A stretch of DNA of 64,000 nt from Ceratodon purpureus (GCA_014871385.1 CM026426.1:44502484-44566483), one strand, 5' to 3'. Numbered from the stretch's first letter, positions 39,692-52,438 are shown. Notes: generated by a model from the sequence alone, not told the origin. Translations and numbers: made by a program.

Positions 39692-40230
39692 ATGGTACTA
39701 AGACGTCACATGCCGTCGCTTGAAACGCGACATAAGCTTCAGGTTATGGCCGGCCACAAAACAGTGAGGTGCCTCAAATGTCTGCAAGATACAAGCAGTA
39801 TGGAGATGGTAGTAAAGGAGAGTGAAGTTTGGATTCCGAGTGCGGAAGAGTGCAACATAATCCATATCCTCCTAAACCTAGATGACTACTTGATTCCCAC
39901 TGAAAGAGAAGAGGCCAGAATCAGTGAAGCGGTAAACATGGTCACCTTGAATCCTACGCGACCACGCTCATACTCTGAGCTTCGCAGTTCGAGAAACATT
40001 CCGAGGATCGCAAGTCCCTCTTGGAAGCCATAAATGATGAGGCAGATTCCTCCAAGAACAAACCGATGCGCGGCCAATCCATATGCTAGTGCTGTTGGGG
40101 ACGAAAAGATGTATGTTTCGCGTTTGCCCAAGCGTTTACCGCGACCTAATCTTCAACTGTACCCGCAGCTGAAATTGCAATCACTCTTGAAGATCACCAC
40201 GACTGGGAGAGACTAGACTTTGCTATTGAT
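39692..40230 (+). pseudogene. E-type coding relic
   Basis: A plus-strand frame of 113 codons (39692-40033) starts inside motif E copies and encodes a segment with CLKCLQ and a helical charged part (LIPTEREEARISEA). It ends at an in-frame TAA, and the same frame is open again to 40216. An alternative frame over 40150-40250 also looks protein-like (ITLEDHHDWERLDFAIDG), suggesting a frameshift. The family is unknown. Confidence 0.3.
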
Positions 40231-40650
40231 GGCGCAAATAGTACTGCTCATTGGCGGTAGTAAGGCTACCAAAATGTTTAAACAATGAGTGGCATTAGGG
40301 GCAGAATCCGTATTATCGTCTACAAAGCCCCAAAAATCTAAATATGTCTTTGGATATAAGATTTGACTAGGTGATATGTGCCACATAGTTTTACGTCATC
40401 GAAAACGTGTTGTGAGATATTGTAACATCTACTAAGACGTCATGTGGCGTCACTTGAAATGCGATATAAGCTTCTATGTTGTATCCGTGAGTTATAGTTT
40501 ATGTCACTTGAAACGGCATGTAACGCCTTCTAAAACGCTTTCTTCTGTCACTTTGGACGGGGTTTAACGTAATCTGCACATGCGTTTGAACACCATTAGC
40601 TGTATGAAGGCGGCATCCTAGCCTTTCAAAAGGGCTTGTGTGCAGAAATG

Positions 40651-40872
40651 GCGTTTCCAATTAGAAAACGCAAGTGGAGATCAACTGAGGAGATCATTCA
40701 CTATCATGAGCTTGAATTGGCTACAAGCAGGGAGTTCCCTATAACAAGGAGGTCATGCCCATGCAAGCTCTGTCGTGGAGGCCTTTGTTACATCACTGCC
40801 GCAATAACGACGCATCTAAATTCTTCGTATGGCAACCCTCGCTATGTGCTAAATTCACTCATAGCACCGTAG
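40651..40872 (+). pseudogene. Cys-rich fragment resembling a transposase-associated domain
   Basis: From the ATG at 40651 the frame encodes basic residues (MAFPIRKRKWRS), an acidic helix, and then CPCKLCRGG followed by an HL...YGNPRY segment. The CPCxxC-G...I..HL...G order recalls the transposase-associated zinc domain of CACTA-type elements. The frame breaks near 40780-40870, where another frame is also open. It is probably a fragment with no complete transposase nearby. Confidence 0.3.
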
Positions 40873-40999
40873 AGGCCCTGGAATTACTGTACTCCAAGGC
40901 CTCACATCCACTGTATCCAGGTAGTATAGTGAGCCTAATCTGAGCAGTGGTGGTCATCATGACATTGTGCTCAACACATGGGGTGAGCAACGCATTCGT

Positions 41000-43900
41000 A
41001 ACTGAGCTACTTCATTATTTGTCCGAGGAGCTGTTACCCAAAGGCAATGTCTTGCTTGCAAAGCACTACATAGCTAAGAGGATGTTGCAGGCACTTGGAC
41101 TATCGTACAATATTTGAACGCTTGTAGGGGGGATTTGGAGAGACCCTCCTCTAAGCAGCAAGTAGAAGCCGGATGCATTCTGATTCTCGGGAGGGCATTC
41201 CTCTCCGTCAAGATCATTAACAATTAACAAGGTTGCAGCTCGCTTTGCATCTTGAAAGGCTACGTCTCTTCCAAATTATGCATTGCAATGAAAAGATCCA
41301 AACCGTACAATCTTGATGTTGTTGTCTTTGGCACCAAAACCATTCAAAGTGCCCCCTCATCATGGTCAACTGTACATCTTCTACTTCTTCTTGTACGTAA
41401 TTAGTCCTTCTAAACATTAGATTACAAAAGACCACATGAAAAGCATTATCTTCATCTCCGTCATTGCCCCCCCCCCCCCCCCCTACCAAGGAAATAAGAG
41501 AAATCTGAGGTCATGAAGGTGCCTTCGGTTTTTTCACATGCTAAATATTACTAAGATACCCGTGCACTTTCTGTGGTTGCACCAATGGTGTGATCTAGAT
41601 GACAGTATTGCAATTCCAGAGGTCCACTCAATCGACGGTGCCAGCGCGGCACCTACTACCATCACTGACGACACTACAAGCACTGCAGCTTTTGACGCTG
41701 TTAGCGGGTAGCGACATGCACCAATGGATTTACATAGAGAGGGGTAATTGGGTAGCCAGTTCACCTAACACGGGTTGTCTTAAAGAGCCCCTTTGAGACT
41801 CATATTTCTTCTAATGTCATTGTGTTGTCTACATATATGACTCGAATTGAACTGAATTGTACTTTGAATTCCTTTCAAGCACAACTTGCACCTTCCTTAT
41901 GTATTGTTTTAGCATCGGAATACAATCATTGTTTCTTACTTGCCCTCTTTGACCTTACCATCATCAGCAACTTCTAGCTATGGCTCCTCAATTCAACTTC
42001 GTCATCATCCCCTTCTTCTTCGTGTATATTGGAATCCATCTCTGCTACTGAGTGCCTTGCTTTCCTTCAACAACCCTCGCTATGAGTGAATTTCGAGCAA
42101 GAAGGCAAGGGTGGTTTGAGAACACCAACCGGGGAGTCAAGGGTTGGCCGGGTATCAATACAATGATTGGATTCCTTGGCCTTCATATAGAGCTTGGATT
42201 CATTTCCGTAGCTACGTTTACTACTTGCTTAGTAGATTTGACCCAATGCGCTCTAGTCTTACCTCCTTCATGTCTTGCTAATCCTTGCAAATTCGTCAGC
42301 TTTGGAGTGCTTTTAGAGTCTTTTCTATCAGTTTGCAGAAGTTGTACTTCTATTAAATTCTACTCCGCCTCTAGCTAAAGAGCCTAGGGCCATTGTCCTT
42401 CCTCAAATGGAAATGTGAGCCTGCACTTGGCCAGTACAACTACAACACCACACATCAAATTTGAGTTCTTTTATAAATCAATGGTCTTCGATCACATTGA
42501 CAATCAGTGCCTATCTAATTATTTCCCACTGATCTTGAGGCTGAAGTCTACAACACGTGAACCGGATGGCAATGTTGATGTTGTGCTCTCCAGACATGTC
42601 TTGCTGCAGCCATTTTCTGTCAAATCCGGTCCTCGCTTCTTACTCCTCGGCATCTTCGCTCCACCTTTGCTTGAGTACAACGCTCCAAACTTCTAATGTG
42701 TCTTTGGGAGGTCTATCTTATCACTTGGAAGTAACGACGTACTCTTCGAACGTGGTACACCTGAATCAGAATCTTAGTACACCCTTATTATTTGAAACAA
42801 CCAAGTTGGTCCCTCTGCATTACGATAATACGTACTCTAAATGTGGCTTACTATGAGCCAACTTCATACAACACCTTACGCACCCTATATTCTATGTTCG
42901 GGAGAACTAGTGCAACCTCTAATGTAGGACGAAGTCAAAGTTGTGATATTCAAATGAACCACCCTTAACTTCACCCTTCTCTAACTGGTACTACTCGGAA
43001 AATGTCCATGTCCGACCTTACACTTCTATTTTAGTCATACATTCCACAGCCTTCTCTCCTAACTCAAAACCCTAAAGCTTGACCATTTTACATGCTCCAG
43101 TATTTGACCGACACATCCTGCCAAAACACTTGTCCACAATAGTGAACCGCAGCTCATCTCCCCATTCAATGGTATACTACACACATGCGAAGTCTAAACA
43201 CAAAGTAATAGGGCAACTCAACGTAGTATTCAAAGGAATCATAATGGTTCAACATACAGTCCGGATCTGAGCACAGCTCCAATTGCAGGAGAAGAAAAGA
43301 CGGAGGGCAATGAAGATTGTCTGTTGCTAGGAGTTAACATCACACATGACTGCATTGGGCTCGGTGGACAGGACCGGGTCCGAAGGCCTTAGTACGGGCA
43401 AAATTGTGGAAGTGAGATGAGTGGGCCCTTGTGCTGGAGGGGTGGGGGGGGATTTGAAACTCGTTTTGTCCTAGCCACTCATATATACGAGCGCACAGGG
43501 GGATTGCCCAGCGGTGCTCTATTTTCATGTTGATGGAGGGGTCTGTAATGTAATGCACATCTTTTTAACAAATGTATTAAAGGTTGAAATATTGGATGTG
43601 AATCATCATGTCAAAAGCTGCGGCGAGTGCGTGTTATTGGTTCAAAAGTGCCAGGAAGATGTTGGAAAGATAAGTTAACCAGATTTATACTCGGATTCAA
43701 AACATGTACAACTTCACATCACTTTAGTCTAGTCTACAACACTTGAACTGAAGTGTCCTAGAGTGGAGAAGGTTCCTTGTTTGTAAAGGTACAGAGATCA
43801 AAGAGCTCATTCAGCCTCTGAAAATAGACCGTGCATCCCATTGAGACGCTCTTTGAACGTGATTTGAGTTGGCTTGAAGGTGGTCCTGATTTGGGATCCT

Positions 43901-45030
43901 TCCAATCCCCAATCAGACTTGACTTTTGGAATTCAGCCCCTTCACATGTAAACCTTTGAGGCCCGTCCCCTTGGGCCTAATCATAATTTCTTCTCCGCTG
44001 GGATCAGTCTTATTGCATGGTAAGCCTTTAGGCCCATTGTTGGGGCCTTATTGATAAATTATTTATGATTTTTACTAATTTCTAATTGTGAATTACGTGA
44101 TCATTCTTGTTGGGTTGTTTGAATGTAGAATGCAAAAGTAATTCTAAACAAATTTAGAATTTCTATATCAAATTGTTAATGTTGGGTTTCTAATTGAAGT
44201 GGTCAATGTGAATTAAAAAAATTGCCACTTTTTAATAGTACGACAATGAATTTCTTTGTACCTAACACTTGAAGATAGAAGGTATTATTCATTTGGAATT
44301 ATAAATATAATCTTGGATTAAATTATCAAACCATACTTGATGTGCTTTGTTATCAATTAACGTTTTGCTATATTAAGACTTCACTTTGAAGTTTTTACAT
44401 CTAACATTCTAAATATATAACATAGACATTAACATAACATAAAACTAACATACATATAACATTAGACAATCTAATATAACTTCATATAACAATACATTAG
44501 TTATATTACATTTCACATACTGAAGTCATTAATGTATAAAATCAAATAATGTCATAAAAATAGTATACTTTTCAACTTATCTACATTGAATTCACTTCTA
44601 ACGTTATTTCACCTTTTTTCAACTAACTACTTTTAGAAATTACCAAATTAAAAGGTAATTCTATGTATATATGTATTGACTTTTGAAACTTTCAAAATTT
44701 TTTTTGATATTATATATTTTTTTATCACTTCTTTCTACTATATAAATTATAACTATTTGTTTATTGTTTAACCTATAAATCATAGTGAGACCACATAAAT
44801 TTAGTCCTCAACCATATATTTAGACAACAATGTTACTAGCATGTGAGAAATTTTAGTCCCTCATTCCAATTAGGTGGAAGCTCTTGCAAATTGGATTCCT
44901 GACAAAACATGGCCAAACCACAATGTTGAAGAGAACATGAGCATTTGACAACAAATTAAATGTATTGTTCTATTTAATTCAAATATCCTACAAAATTTGA
45001 GTAGTATACTAGTGACTGAAAGTTTTACTT
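41000..45030. other. gene-poor stretch, no supported gene
   Basis: Short frames at 41217-41489 (minus), 42052-42378 and 42415-42696 (plus) show no family or consistent structure. The stretch contains a 17-base C run at 41467-41483, a G-rich run near 43440-43452, and a strongly AT-rich block from about 44050 to 44900 with TAACAT/ATAACAT words. Confidence 0.5.
41467..41483 (+). repeat. mononucleotide C17 run
   Basis: Seventeen C in a row; its length is likely to vary and to be mis-called. Confidence 0.9.
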
Positions 45031-45287
45031 GTGTTTAGAAAAATCTCAATCAATAGAATCAATACAAAGGAACTCCAAGCAATGAAGGGTTTGATTCCGG
45101 AGGGTTTTGAAATGAAAGAGACCGCCTATGTCGTCCAGAATCAAGTTTGGACATGGCTCCTTTGCATGATCTGGCTTCGAATACATCTCTCTCAAAACCT
45201 TTCAACCTTGAGAAAAAACCTCAAACCCTTGCAAGCAACTCCAAATTGCGCTCTAGAAACACCAGATGGCTTAAACTGGGAGTCTAG

Positions 45288-45297
45288 GTATATAAAG
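45288..45297 (+). promoter_or_regulatory. TATA box, possible solo-LTR promoter
   Basis: GTATATAAAG is followed by an LTR-like leader (AGACACACTCTACACC...) and, 130 bp on, by the purine-rich CTCAGGGGGAGTGTAGGGA. No coding region follows, so a solo LTR or a lone promoter remnant is likely. Confidence 0.3.
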
Positions 45298-45836
45298 CAG
45301 AGACACACTCTACACCATTTGCAACGCTAATCTTGTGAATCTCTCCACCTCTCTTTGAGCTCTCAACGAATCAGAGAAGTAGTCAAATTTACTTGACTCT
45401 GATTATAGAATTGGTGAGGCAACCTCAGGGGGAGTGTAGGGACTACCGGTTTAATGTGGCTAGCATAACCTTCCATGCTCCAATCTACTTGCAACCACCA
45501 ACATCAACACATGCAAAACCTCACACGCAAATCCCCACGAGAGTTGAAGTCACGCCCTCCTAAAGCTCCGCAACCTATAAATAAGAAATGCGTACTTTTT
45601 GGAATTCTAGTAAATCCAAACTTTACTCCTGAGATTGAGTCCCTGCTACTAAATGGCAAAGCAAGTGGCAGCTCCCAATTCATGAACATATTGTATTTTG
45701 CAAACATTTGATGTTATCAAACAATTTCATACTCTTCTATGAAGCTATATTTTATGAGGCGCTAGCAATAGGCTTTGTCTGTCTCTCTTCTTCAGATTCT
45801 CCTCTTTGGTCCTATCCATTGTCAGTAGATTACTGC

Positions 45837-45875
45837 GAGAGAGAGAGAGATTGTGTGTGTTTGTGTGAGAGAGAT
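45837..45875 (+). repeat. GA/GT microsatellite
   Basis: A short GA run, then GTGTGTGTTTGTGTGAGAGAGA. An 80-codon frame (45853-46101) begins inside it and is not well supported. Confidence 0.7.
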
Positions 45876-46554
45876 GGCGTATCCTAGAGAGTATAGAGGA
45901 GAGGAGTACTATGGCAAAGATGGATATAGAGAAGGAGGCAATTATGGTACTCATGGACGTGACCAGACTGAAGGTGGCTTTAGTGGAGTGCAAATTCTCT
46001 ATGGTTCAGACATAAGAGACAAAGAGAAACGAAGCAAGAGGAAGTTGGGAGAGAGAAGCATTGAGAAAGAATCTCTTAGAAGTGGATTCACAATCCATTG
46101 ATGAACGGTGGAGATACAAAGGATCCAATGAAGATGCCCATCCGGACCTAGGTTTTAACTTTGAGTTAAGGGAAATTTTCTCCCGATTGCACCACATAGG
46201 CCCAAAGATTTGGCGCCAAATTACTGCCACATGAGTTACTATATAGGATATGGTGATGCTTGGGACCGGCCCTAATATAAAATCCTTGGGCCCAATTTGA
46301 AAAAATCGAGCAATCCTTAATTGGGCTTTAAGGTGGGAGTAGCATTTGCACCTCTGGAAAGGGTTCTCTCCAGTGTTGCACTGGTATGCTATAAAGTGCA
46401 TAAGGGGGGAGGCCGGTTTTTAATAAAATCTTGGAAATATAGAACATCGAGATATTGTTATGCAGAGGTCTTGTATTTCTAGAGTATGGTACGTGTATGT
46501 GGTCCAATTGGATTCTTAAATTGTAGAATACGTGTATGTAATATCAATTTTAAA

Positions 46555-47115
46555 TCATATACCAGGCCAACCTAATGCGTGGGTCTGATATGTCACCAAA
46601 TCATTTTTGAAACAATGATTTGCATCATCACAATAACCCACCCTCACAAACTCCCCGCACTCAAAACTCCAACTCTACCACACTCCTAGGTACCAACAGA
46701 CAACTTCCATAGTGAACAACGGATTTTAAAAATGATTGGCATAGACTACTGCCTTCAACATCAGGTTAATTCAACAAAGTTTAATTTGTCAAAGCTAAAC
46801 CTCACATTCTTGAAGCATTGATGATCCTTAAAGCCCAAACTCCACTATCCCATCCCGGTGTACATAACTCAAACCAGTACATCGACAGGGACATGCTTAA
46901 TGACCCACATACGTGCATGTTTAAGGGTTTGAAATGCGATGATTTACTAGGGTACAGGTTTACTACCAAGTATCACATGAGTGTTCCAATCCAGTGCCCG
47001 GGTATGAATCTGGTATGTATGTTTTGCAAACCAGGCCAACCTGGTATCAAAAACCAGTGCACGTACCCTTTTGGAGACCAGGGTGCGGGACACATACCAG
47101 TGCAGCACTGGTTCT
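46555..47115. repeat. ACCAG/CTGGT-rich patch with a perfect 17-bp palindrome
   Basis: Between about 46865 and 47112, CCAGT, CCAGG and CTGGT words recur at 46873, 46990, 47009, 47030, 47039, 47052, 47077, 47096 and 47107, culminating in ACCAGTGCAGCACTGGT (47096-47112). A 123-codon plus-strand frame (46818-47189) overlaps it without a recognisable family. It looks like a small fragment of another motif-bearing element. Confidence 0.5.
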
Positions 47116-47199
47116 CTCCTGCCTTTAGAGATGAGGGAATGGTGACTTTGTTTCACGATCTTAGGCTCGTTTACAGAGATGTTCAGTAGGGTTTGGTGA

Positions 47200-48106
47200 A
47201 TGCCAGGGATGTTCTGTGCGTGCTATTTCCTTCTTGATCGAGTGTGAGAGCCTTGGAAAATGTTTGTGAGTGCGAGTCGTTACCCGATTTGTGTACAGTG
47301 GAGCGCAGTTCGACTCCTTGTGGGTGTTCGGGTTTGTGGGGTTCCGTGTGCGATGTTTCTTTCCTGTGAAGCGTGAGCGCGGGGAGGGATTCTTTCTAAT
47401 CACATTTCACCCGCAAGAAATGGCTTACTGTTGCCTTTGAACGATGGCGGCTTCCGAACTAGCGTTGAAAGCCCTCTTAACTGCTGTACTTGAAGCCTCT
47501 ACATTGCAGCATCCCATATTCATTTCCCACAGTTGTCACTTCTCGGAGTTGTCACTTGCCGAGATTTGGTAAGACTTGAGTAGTCTAGTCCACCCATATG
47601 ATGTGCTGGATCGCCATAGCCGTCTTAGTTCGTGTAGACATCTCCTTTCTTCTTGTCGTTATCTATAGCGTACTTTGTTAACTGTTGCCGCTTAATCTGT
47701 TTGGGAGGCTTTGCGAGTTTGCCTTCTGATTTTTTTTCGTCCTTCTCATCTGCTCTTCTTATTACCAAGATTTGTTAGTCTTGGCTGTAGCTAGCATTTT
47801 TTCCGCCGCTGCATACATTAGCATCACTCCGCAGCCATGCCAGGTGCAATCTTTGCAGCTTTTATGAGGCATCGCCTGCGCCTCCCCTCATGCTCCTCTA
47901 ATCTCTGCTCTGTTCCGTTTTGTGTATCATCATAGTGGTTGTATGAGTTCCTTTGATCCTGCTCTCCTCCGCTGCCCTCCGACGTCAGGTCCTGCCGTAG
48001 CTTTGTCATGGCGACTCTTCACCTACACGTTATTGCTGCCGTCGCATTCGTCGTCTTCGCCTCATTGTGAAGCGGCTCCGTTTCTGTCGTTGTGTGCGGT
48101 GGTCCC
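47200..48106 (+). other. CBL upstream region and probable 5' leader
   Basis: No other gene is present. GC rises and pyrimidine-rich runs appear from about 47890 to 48100, as in a plant 5' leader. No clear TATA box was found. Confidence 0.4.
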
Positions 48107-48748
48107 ATGGGTTGTCATGGCTCCAAAAGCATGGTGGACAATTCCCACACCCTGTCCGACCCGGAAGCTATTTCCCGGAATACTGCTTTCAGTGTGAGCG
48201 AGGTGGAGGCGCTGTACGAGCTGTTTAAGAAGATATCTAGCATTGGAGTTTACGATGGGTTTGTCAACAAGGAGGAATTTCAGCTCGCATTGTTCAAGCA
48301 GTGTAATAAGGGAGAAAGCCTGTTCTCAGACAGAGTCTTCAATCTTTTTGACGTTAAGCAAATGGGCTACCTGGAGTTTCCGGAGTTTGCCCAAGCTCTC
48401 TCCGTGTTCCACCCCAATGCCAACCGGGAGGATAAGATTGACTTTGCCTTTCGGCTCTACGATCTGAAGCACCAAGGCTTCATCGACCGCGCTGAGGTGA
48501 AACGCATGGTGGTCGCGACGCTCGCAGAGTCAGGTCTGAATCTGACTGACGACGTGATTGAGGATATCATCAACAAGACCTTCGCTGAAGCTGATACGAA
48601 AATGGATGGGAGGATCGACAAAGAGGAGTGGCATATGCTCGTTCAGCAGCACCCTTCGCTCCTCAAGAACATGACGTTGCCCTATCTTCGGGACATCACC
48701 ACCACTTTCCCGAGTTTCATCTTCCACTCGCGAGTCGAAGACAAATGA
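48107..48748 (+). CDS. CBL: calcineurin B-like calcium sensor, intronless
   Basis: The frame is 213 aa, the usual length of CBL1/CBL9-type proteins. I chose the ATG at 48107 rather than the one five codons upstream because it gives MGCHGSKS, the N-myristoylation signal with Cys3 for S-acylation that targets these proteins to membranes. Four EF-hands follow: an atypical 14-residue loop (about 44-57), then loops at 82-93, 119-130 and 163-174. EF4 ([12 protein letters not shown]) is near canonical; EF2 has Lys at a ligand position. The C-terminal FPSF (201-204) is the CIPK-phosphorylated motif. CBLs bind calcium and activate CIPK kinases. The single exon is unusual, since most flowering-plant CBL genes have many introns. 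Confidence 0.95.
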   Translation: MGCHGSKSMVDNSHTLSDPEAISRNTAFSVSEVEALYELFKKISSIGVYDGFVNKEEFQLALFKQCNKGESLFSDRVFNLFDVKQMGYLEFPEFAQALSVFHPNANREDKIDFAFRLYDLKHQGFIDRAEVKRMVVATLAESGLNLTDDVIEDIINKTFAEADTKMDGRIDKEEWHMLVQQHPSLLKNMTLPYLRDITTTFPSFIFHSRVEDK

Positions 48749-50113
48749 GGTAGTACGCCTTCTTGAGGTAGCAGCAAGCCAGATTAGGTTTAGGTGGTGG
48801 ATCGTATTTTACCTCCTATTCGAGCATGTCCTCACGAGTAACTGGCCAGACTTCTGCTCATTAATTTCGTTGTGATCTGAGGATCTAATGCTTACGTACA
48901 GGGTACAAGGATTACAGTTAGTTTTGAAAAAGAGTACGTTGAGTTATCGGGCCATTACTGGAGGGAAAATTCTATCTTGCCAAGTAAAATTAGCAATGCG
49001 AATTAAAAACTGATTACATTACTGTATGTCGTGATAATGTTCCTTTCTACACTACTGGATCTCCACTGCAAGATGTCTCCTTTTGTCCAGGTTGCTTCTT
49101 GGATGATCCAGTCAGATTAGAGTTGGCCGAGAGGGGATCGCTCCGCGGCAGATTTTTGCATATGAAAGTCGCGATGTCCCTACCTCACGGTCCTTGAGGT
49201 TCTGTTCCTCCGGCTGCTGAGAATTCTTCTACCATATGCAATGGACAACATCGACCAATGAAAAAGGAGTACCGGCGTTTAGTTACAACCTAGCCGGTTG
49301 AAATTGAGAATTGCCAAATTGATTTCAAAATCTTTGGAAAATATCCTATCATTTTAAGGGAAAATAAGAGAATTTACTCCATTTTCTTAAGGCCTAGCCA
49401 AATTTATTTTTCCAAAAACTGGTTGGTTCGTAAAAGTGTAAGATAATATCCGGTTAAGCCAAAAAAACTCTCCGGATTGTGACATCGACAGGGACTGGCA
49501 ATCGTGCTTGCTGCGGTAAATAGTGTATTGCAAATTCGTGACGTCTTTGGGTGACACGTCAAGAAGCCCATCCAATTCATATTTGAAGTGTGTAACGAGC
49601 TGGCCATGGTACCCATGAAAACTACGGCTGTTGGGTCTTGGACCGGCCCCGGTCAAACCGGTATTCAACACCGGACCTTGAGAAAACCTGGCCGAGGGTC
49701 TAGCCAGCTTTATGGGCCGACATTGGTCTCGGCTTCTTCGACAACTGTCTTTAATATGGAGTTTAGATCTTCGTCGTCTTTGTGCTGCGTTTCTTGCACT
49801 TTGTGTTGTGTTGCGCTTTAGGACGTCCCTTCTTTGTTGTGTTTTTGAAGTGAATTTAAGATCTTAGTCAAAGTTTTGGGTTGTTTCAGAGGGGTCTTGA
49901 AGTGGATGCTACTTACAGGTTACCTAGGATGCTGACAAAATAAGTTAGCATCAACGAGTAGTCTGGTTTAGGTATAGACTTGGATTTTAGTAATCGTAAA
50001 AATACTTGTATTTGGTCGTGTAACTTACGATTCCCCTACAGCACAGGTCCACCAAACCTTCAATACTGCATTTCAGTTTTAAAAAACCTCGTATGAAATA
50101 GGGTTTATTGTAG
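48749..50113. other. CBL 3' region and spacer
   Basis: No gene is recognised. Short frames near 49390-49820 on both strands overlap one another and look like chance. Confidence 0.5.
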
Positions 50114-50614
50114 ATGGATAATCACACCACGTTGTCAAAGGAGATTGTTGATCAAATAGGGCAAGATAAAAGGAGATATCTTGTAGTGCCATTAAGTGGA
50201 GATCTAACATCAAGGTCTGCCTTGGGTGCAAACAAAGAACGGGAGGAGGGTTCTTGTGGTCCATATTTACAAAATGATGTTCTAGAGAATCAAGAGGATC
50301 GTGAGAGAATGGATACTATGCCAAGTAGTGCGGTGCAGCAGAAACTCGATGAGACGTCAAATACTCTTTTACTTGGAACGGCGATTGATGGTAACGAGGA
50401 CAGAGTTACAAGTCGGGCATATCGTCCAAGTAGAGGTTCAAGTAATGTTAATATGAATGAAGACCATCGTTTGATCAATACATCAGGTGTTCGACATTGG
50501 TGGAAGATTGTAAACAACGGTCTTGTAGGAATCATTAAGGGTGTGATAGTACATAGTCAAATGGCGTTTGGTCATCCATTGAAGCATGGTAGGATTAGCC
50601 GCGTGTGTCTATAA
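50114..50614 (+). CDS. hypothetical protein (166 aa)
   Basis: The frame encodes a polar, acidic N-terminal half and a C-terminal part with SGVRHWWKIVNNGLVGIIKG, which could be one amphipathic or membrane helix. No family is recognised. Another frame remains open to 50795, so a frameshift or spliced continuation is possible. Open length and residue use give only weak support. Confidence 0.3.
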   Translation: MDNHTTLSKEIVDQIGQDKRRYLVVPLSGDLTSRSALGANKEREEGSCGPYLQNDVLENQEDRERMDTMPSSAVQQKLDETSNTLLLGTAIDGNEDRVTSRAYRPSRGSSNVNMNEDHRLINTSGVRHWWKIVNNGLVGIIKGVIVHSQMAFGHPLKHGRISRVCL

Positions 50615-50795
50615 ACCGAGGAGGAACACAGATCCCTCGTGCTGGAAGCCCAATACAAGTGTGGATACCACTTCTACATCAGAGACGACAGAGGTAGGTG
50701 GCACTGGTAGTGGTACTTGCATTGCTAGAAGGAATTCTCGGATAAGAATGCCTTGGCATACTACCGACACAAAGATCAATGCAAAGGATGGATAA

Positions 50796-52079
50796 GAGAA
50801 CGAAAAAATTCAAGAACGATGTTGATAATGTATCCTACCTTCTAGCAAAGTGATGTATACATCATAAGTAACTCCTGAGGAGAAGCAGATCTAAGGTTTT
50901 CTGAGACAGTTGCAAAGAGTCCAAGGCCCCTCCGCTAAGAAATCGTACCTCAATCGAGGCATGAGGTCTCCTCTACATGACAAAGCGATGATATGTTTTC
51001 AACATCCGGATTTGTAATAAAAGCCTTACCTAAACATATATAAACGTTGCACCTTTGCGATAGCTTTTTCACATTTAGACATAGCCGTTATATTTGAAGT
51101 GATCTTGATCAAGAAGGTGCCCATACTCCGTCGAGTCCTAGTTGCAAATCCAACACTTGTCTACAGGTTAACAAACAAGAAGTTCAGGGCTAGGGATGTA
51201 GAGATTTTGTAGCGCTAATTAATAGTACGCAAGATGACTTGAAGATATCCGCGACCATGCATTGAAGCGCCTGAAGAGGATTTGAGACATTCAAATAAAA
51301 AAATAAGGCTAGATACTACAACCATTGAGGACTCCCCAAATGGAGTCTAGAATGCCATGCGATGCCACTACAAGAGTTTACATGACCTATTTGACAAAAA
51401 TGTGACGAATTTCTGTTAATTTGAATGTCATATAGGGTACCTTGATTTGGTCATACAATTAAGAGATTTTTGTCAATTTCTTTGTCATCTGAGACAATTA
51501 TACACGTAGTATTCCATTCACTCCGGCCCCCTTGCCATGCTAGATTCTCTTTATCTCGCCATTTATGATTTATCCATGGTGATGTAGTTTATAACTTCAC
51601 TCCATGTTACCATTTACTGGATCTGACAATTTAGTTAGCACTTTCTATTATTGATTCTTTCATCTTGTGCGGTTTGTGAGATTGGACAATTTCATATTTC
51701 CTGAAATTTTTGATTTTTTTTTTCCTACCTATTAATCCCTGGAATTTTGAAGAAGGTTCTTGCTTGTTTTGAGTCCCTCTTAATATAGCTTACGTAATTG
51801 ATGAATTCAAGTGACTTACTAACTTAACTTTACAATTTTACTAGTGCACCTTAACATTCCTGGCACTTTGCTATTTGTAGAATCTGAACCAATTCAGAGC
51901 TTCCATGTGGATGCATTTGCATGATATGAGGAACAATTTTCTGTCATGGTTTTCTATGTGAAGCCCAGGGTTTTCTATTTGATCGCGACGTAGGCCTCTT
52001 GCGTCATAATGTCGGGACGTCACGACTGTTTAGAGTCACGACCCGACGTCCCATTCGGTCTTTATCGTGACGGCCCAAA
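50796..52079. other. non-coding, no feature recognised
   Basis: AT-rich. Words such as GACAATT and GTCAATTTC recur loosely between 51390 and 51700, but too weakly to call a motif family. Confidence 0.45.
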
Positions 52080-52438
52080 AATTTACGGCAACCTTTTCAT
52101 TTTTACATTTCCGCCTAGTTGACACCTCGGAAAACCAATGTCCACGTCTGCGAGAACGGTCGTTTGATACAGATGGGCCCCACTACTAGTCCGCTCACCC
52201 GAGGGTCGTCCGCGCCACCCTTGACAATCCGCAACCCAGTCCGTTGTCCGAGCTGTCATCCGCATTCCGCCGGATCAATGCCTTGTCGTCCGCCGGGCCT
52301 TCCTGATCTCGTCCGCATTCCGACATCCCAATGCGCTTATCCGCCATCCGACTGCTGTCGGCTCCGATGAAGACCGCGTCATTCTCTTGTTCTCCTTATC
52401 GTCCGACCCTAGTTCGGCCACTATCCTGATATCGTACG
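52080..52438. mobile_element. TCCG-rich element fragment (G), left flank of F
   Basis: GTCCG/ATCCG/TTCCG occurs about 18 times in 330 bp. The sequence just beyond the other end of element F (63079-63160) is also rich in TCCG/TTCCGA, so element F seems to have inserted into this fragment. It may belong to the same class as elements B and D. Confidence 0.45.

Larger units (their letters stand above)
33346..41000. mobile_element. E-type motif-bearing region, right part
   Basis: This long region carries a recurrent GTCAYTNGAAACGC word, often extended to the interrupted palindrome GCGT-N8-ACGC. Copies lie at 33426, 33469, 33804, 33850, 35090, 36693, 39662, 39715, 40395, 40449, 40503 and 40547, with looser ones at 36769, 37122 and 39211. 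It also holds several short coding relics. It is probably more than one decayed copy rather than a single element; boundaries are uncertain. Confidence 0.45.

Noticed and set aside
42052..42696. Two adjacent plus-strand frames of 93-108 codons
   Set aside because: No recognisable family, no consistent frame relation and no nearby regulatory signal.
51390..51700. GACAATT/GTCAATTT words as a further motif family
   Set aside because: Too few and too loose in an AT-rich stretch to separate from chance.
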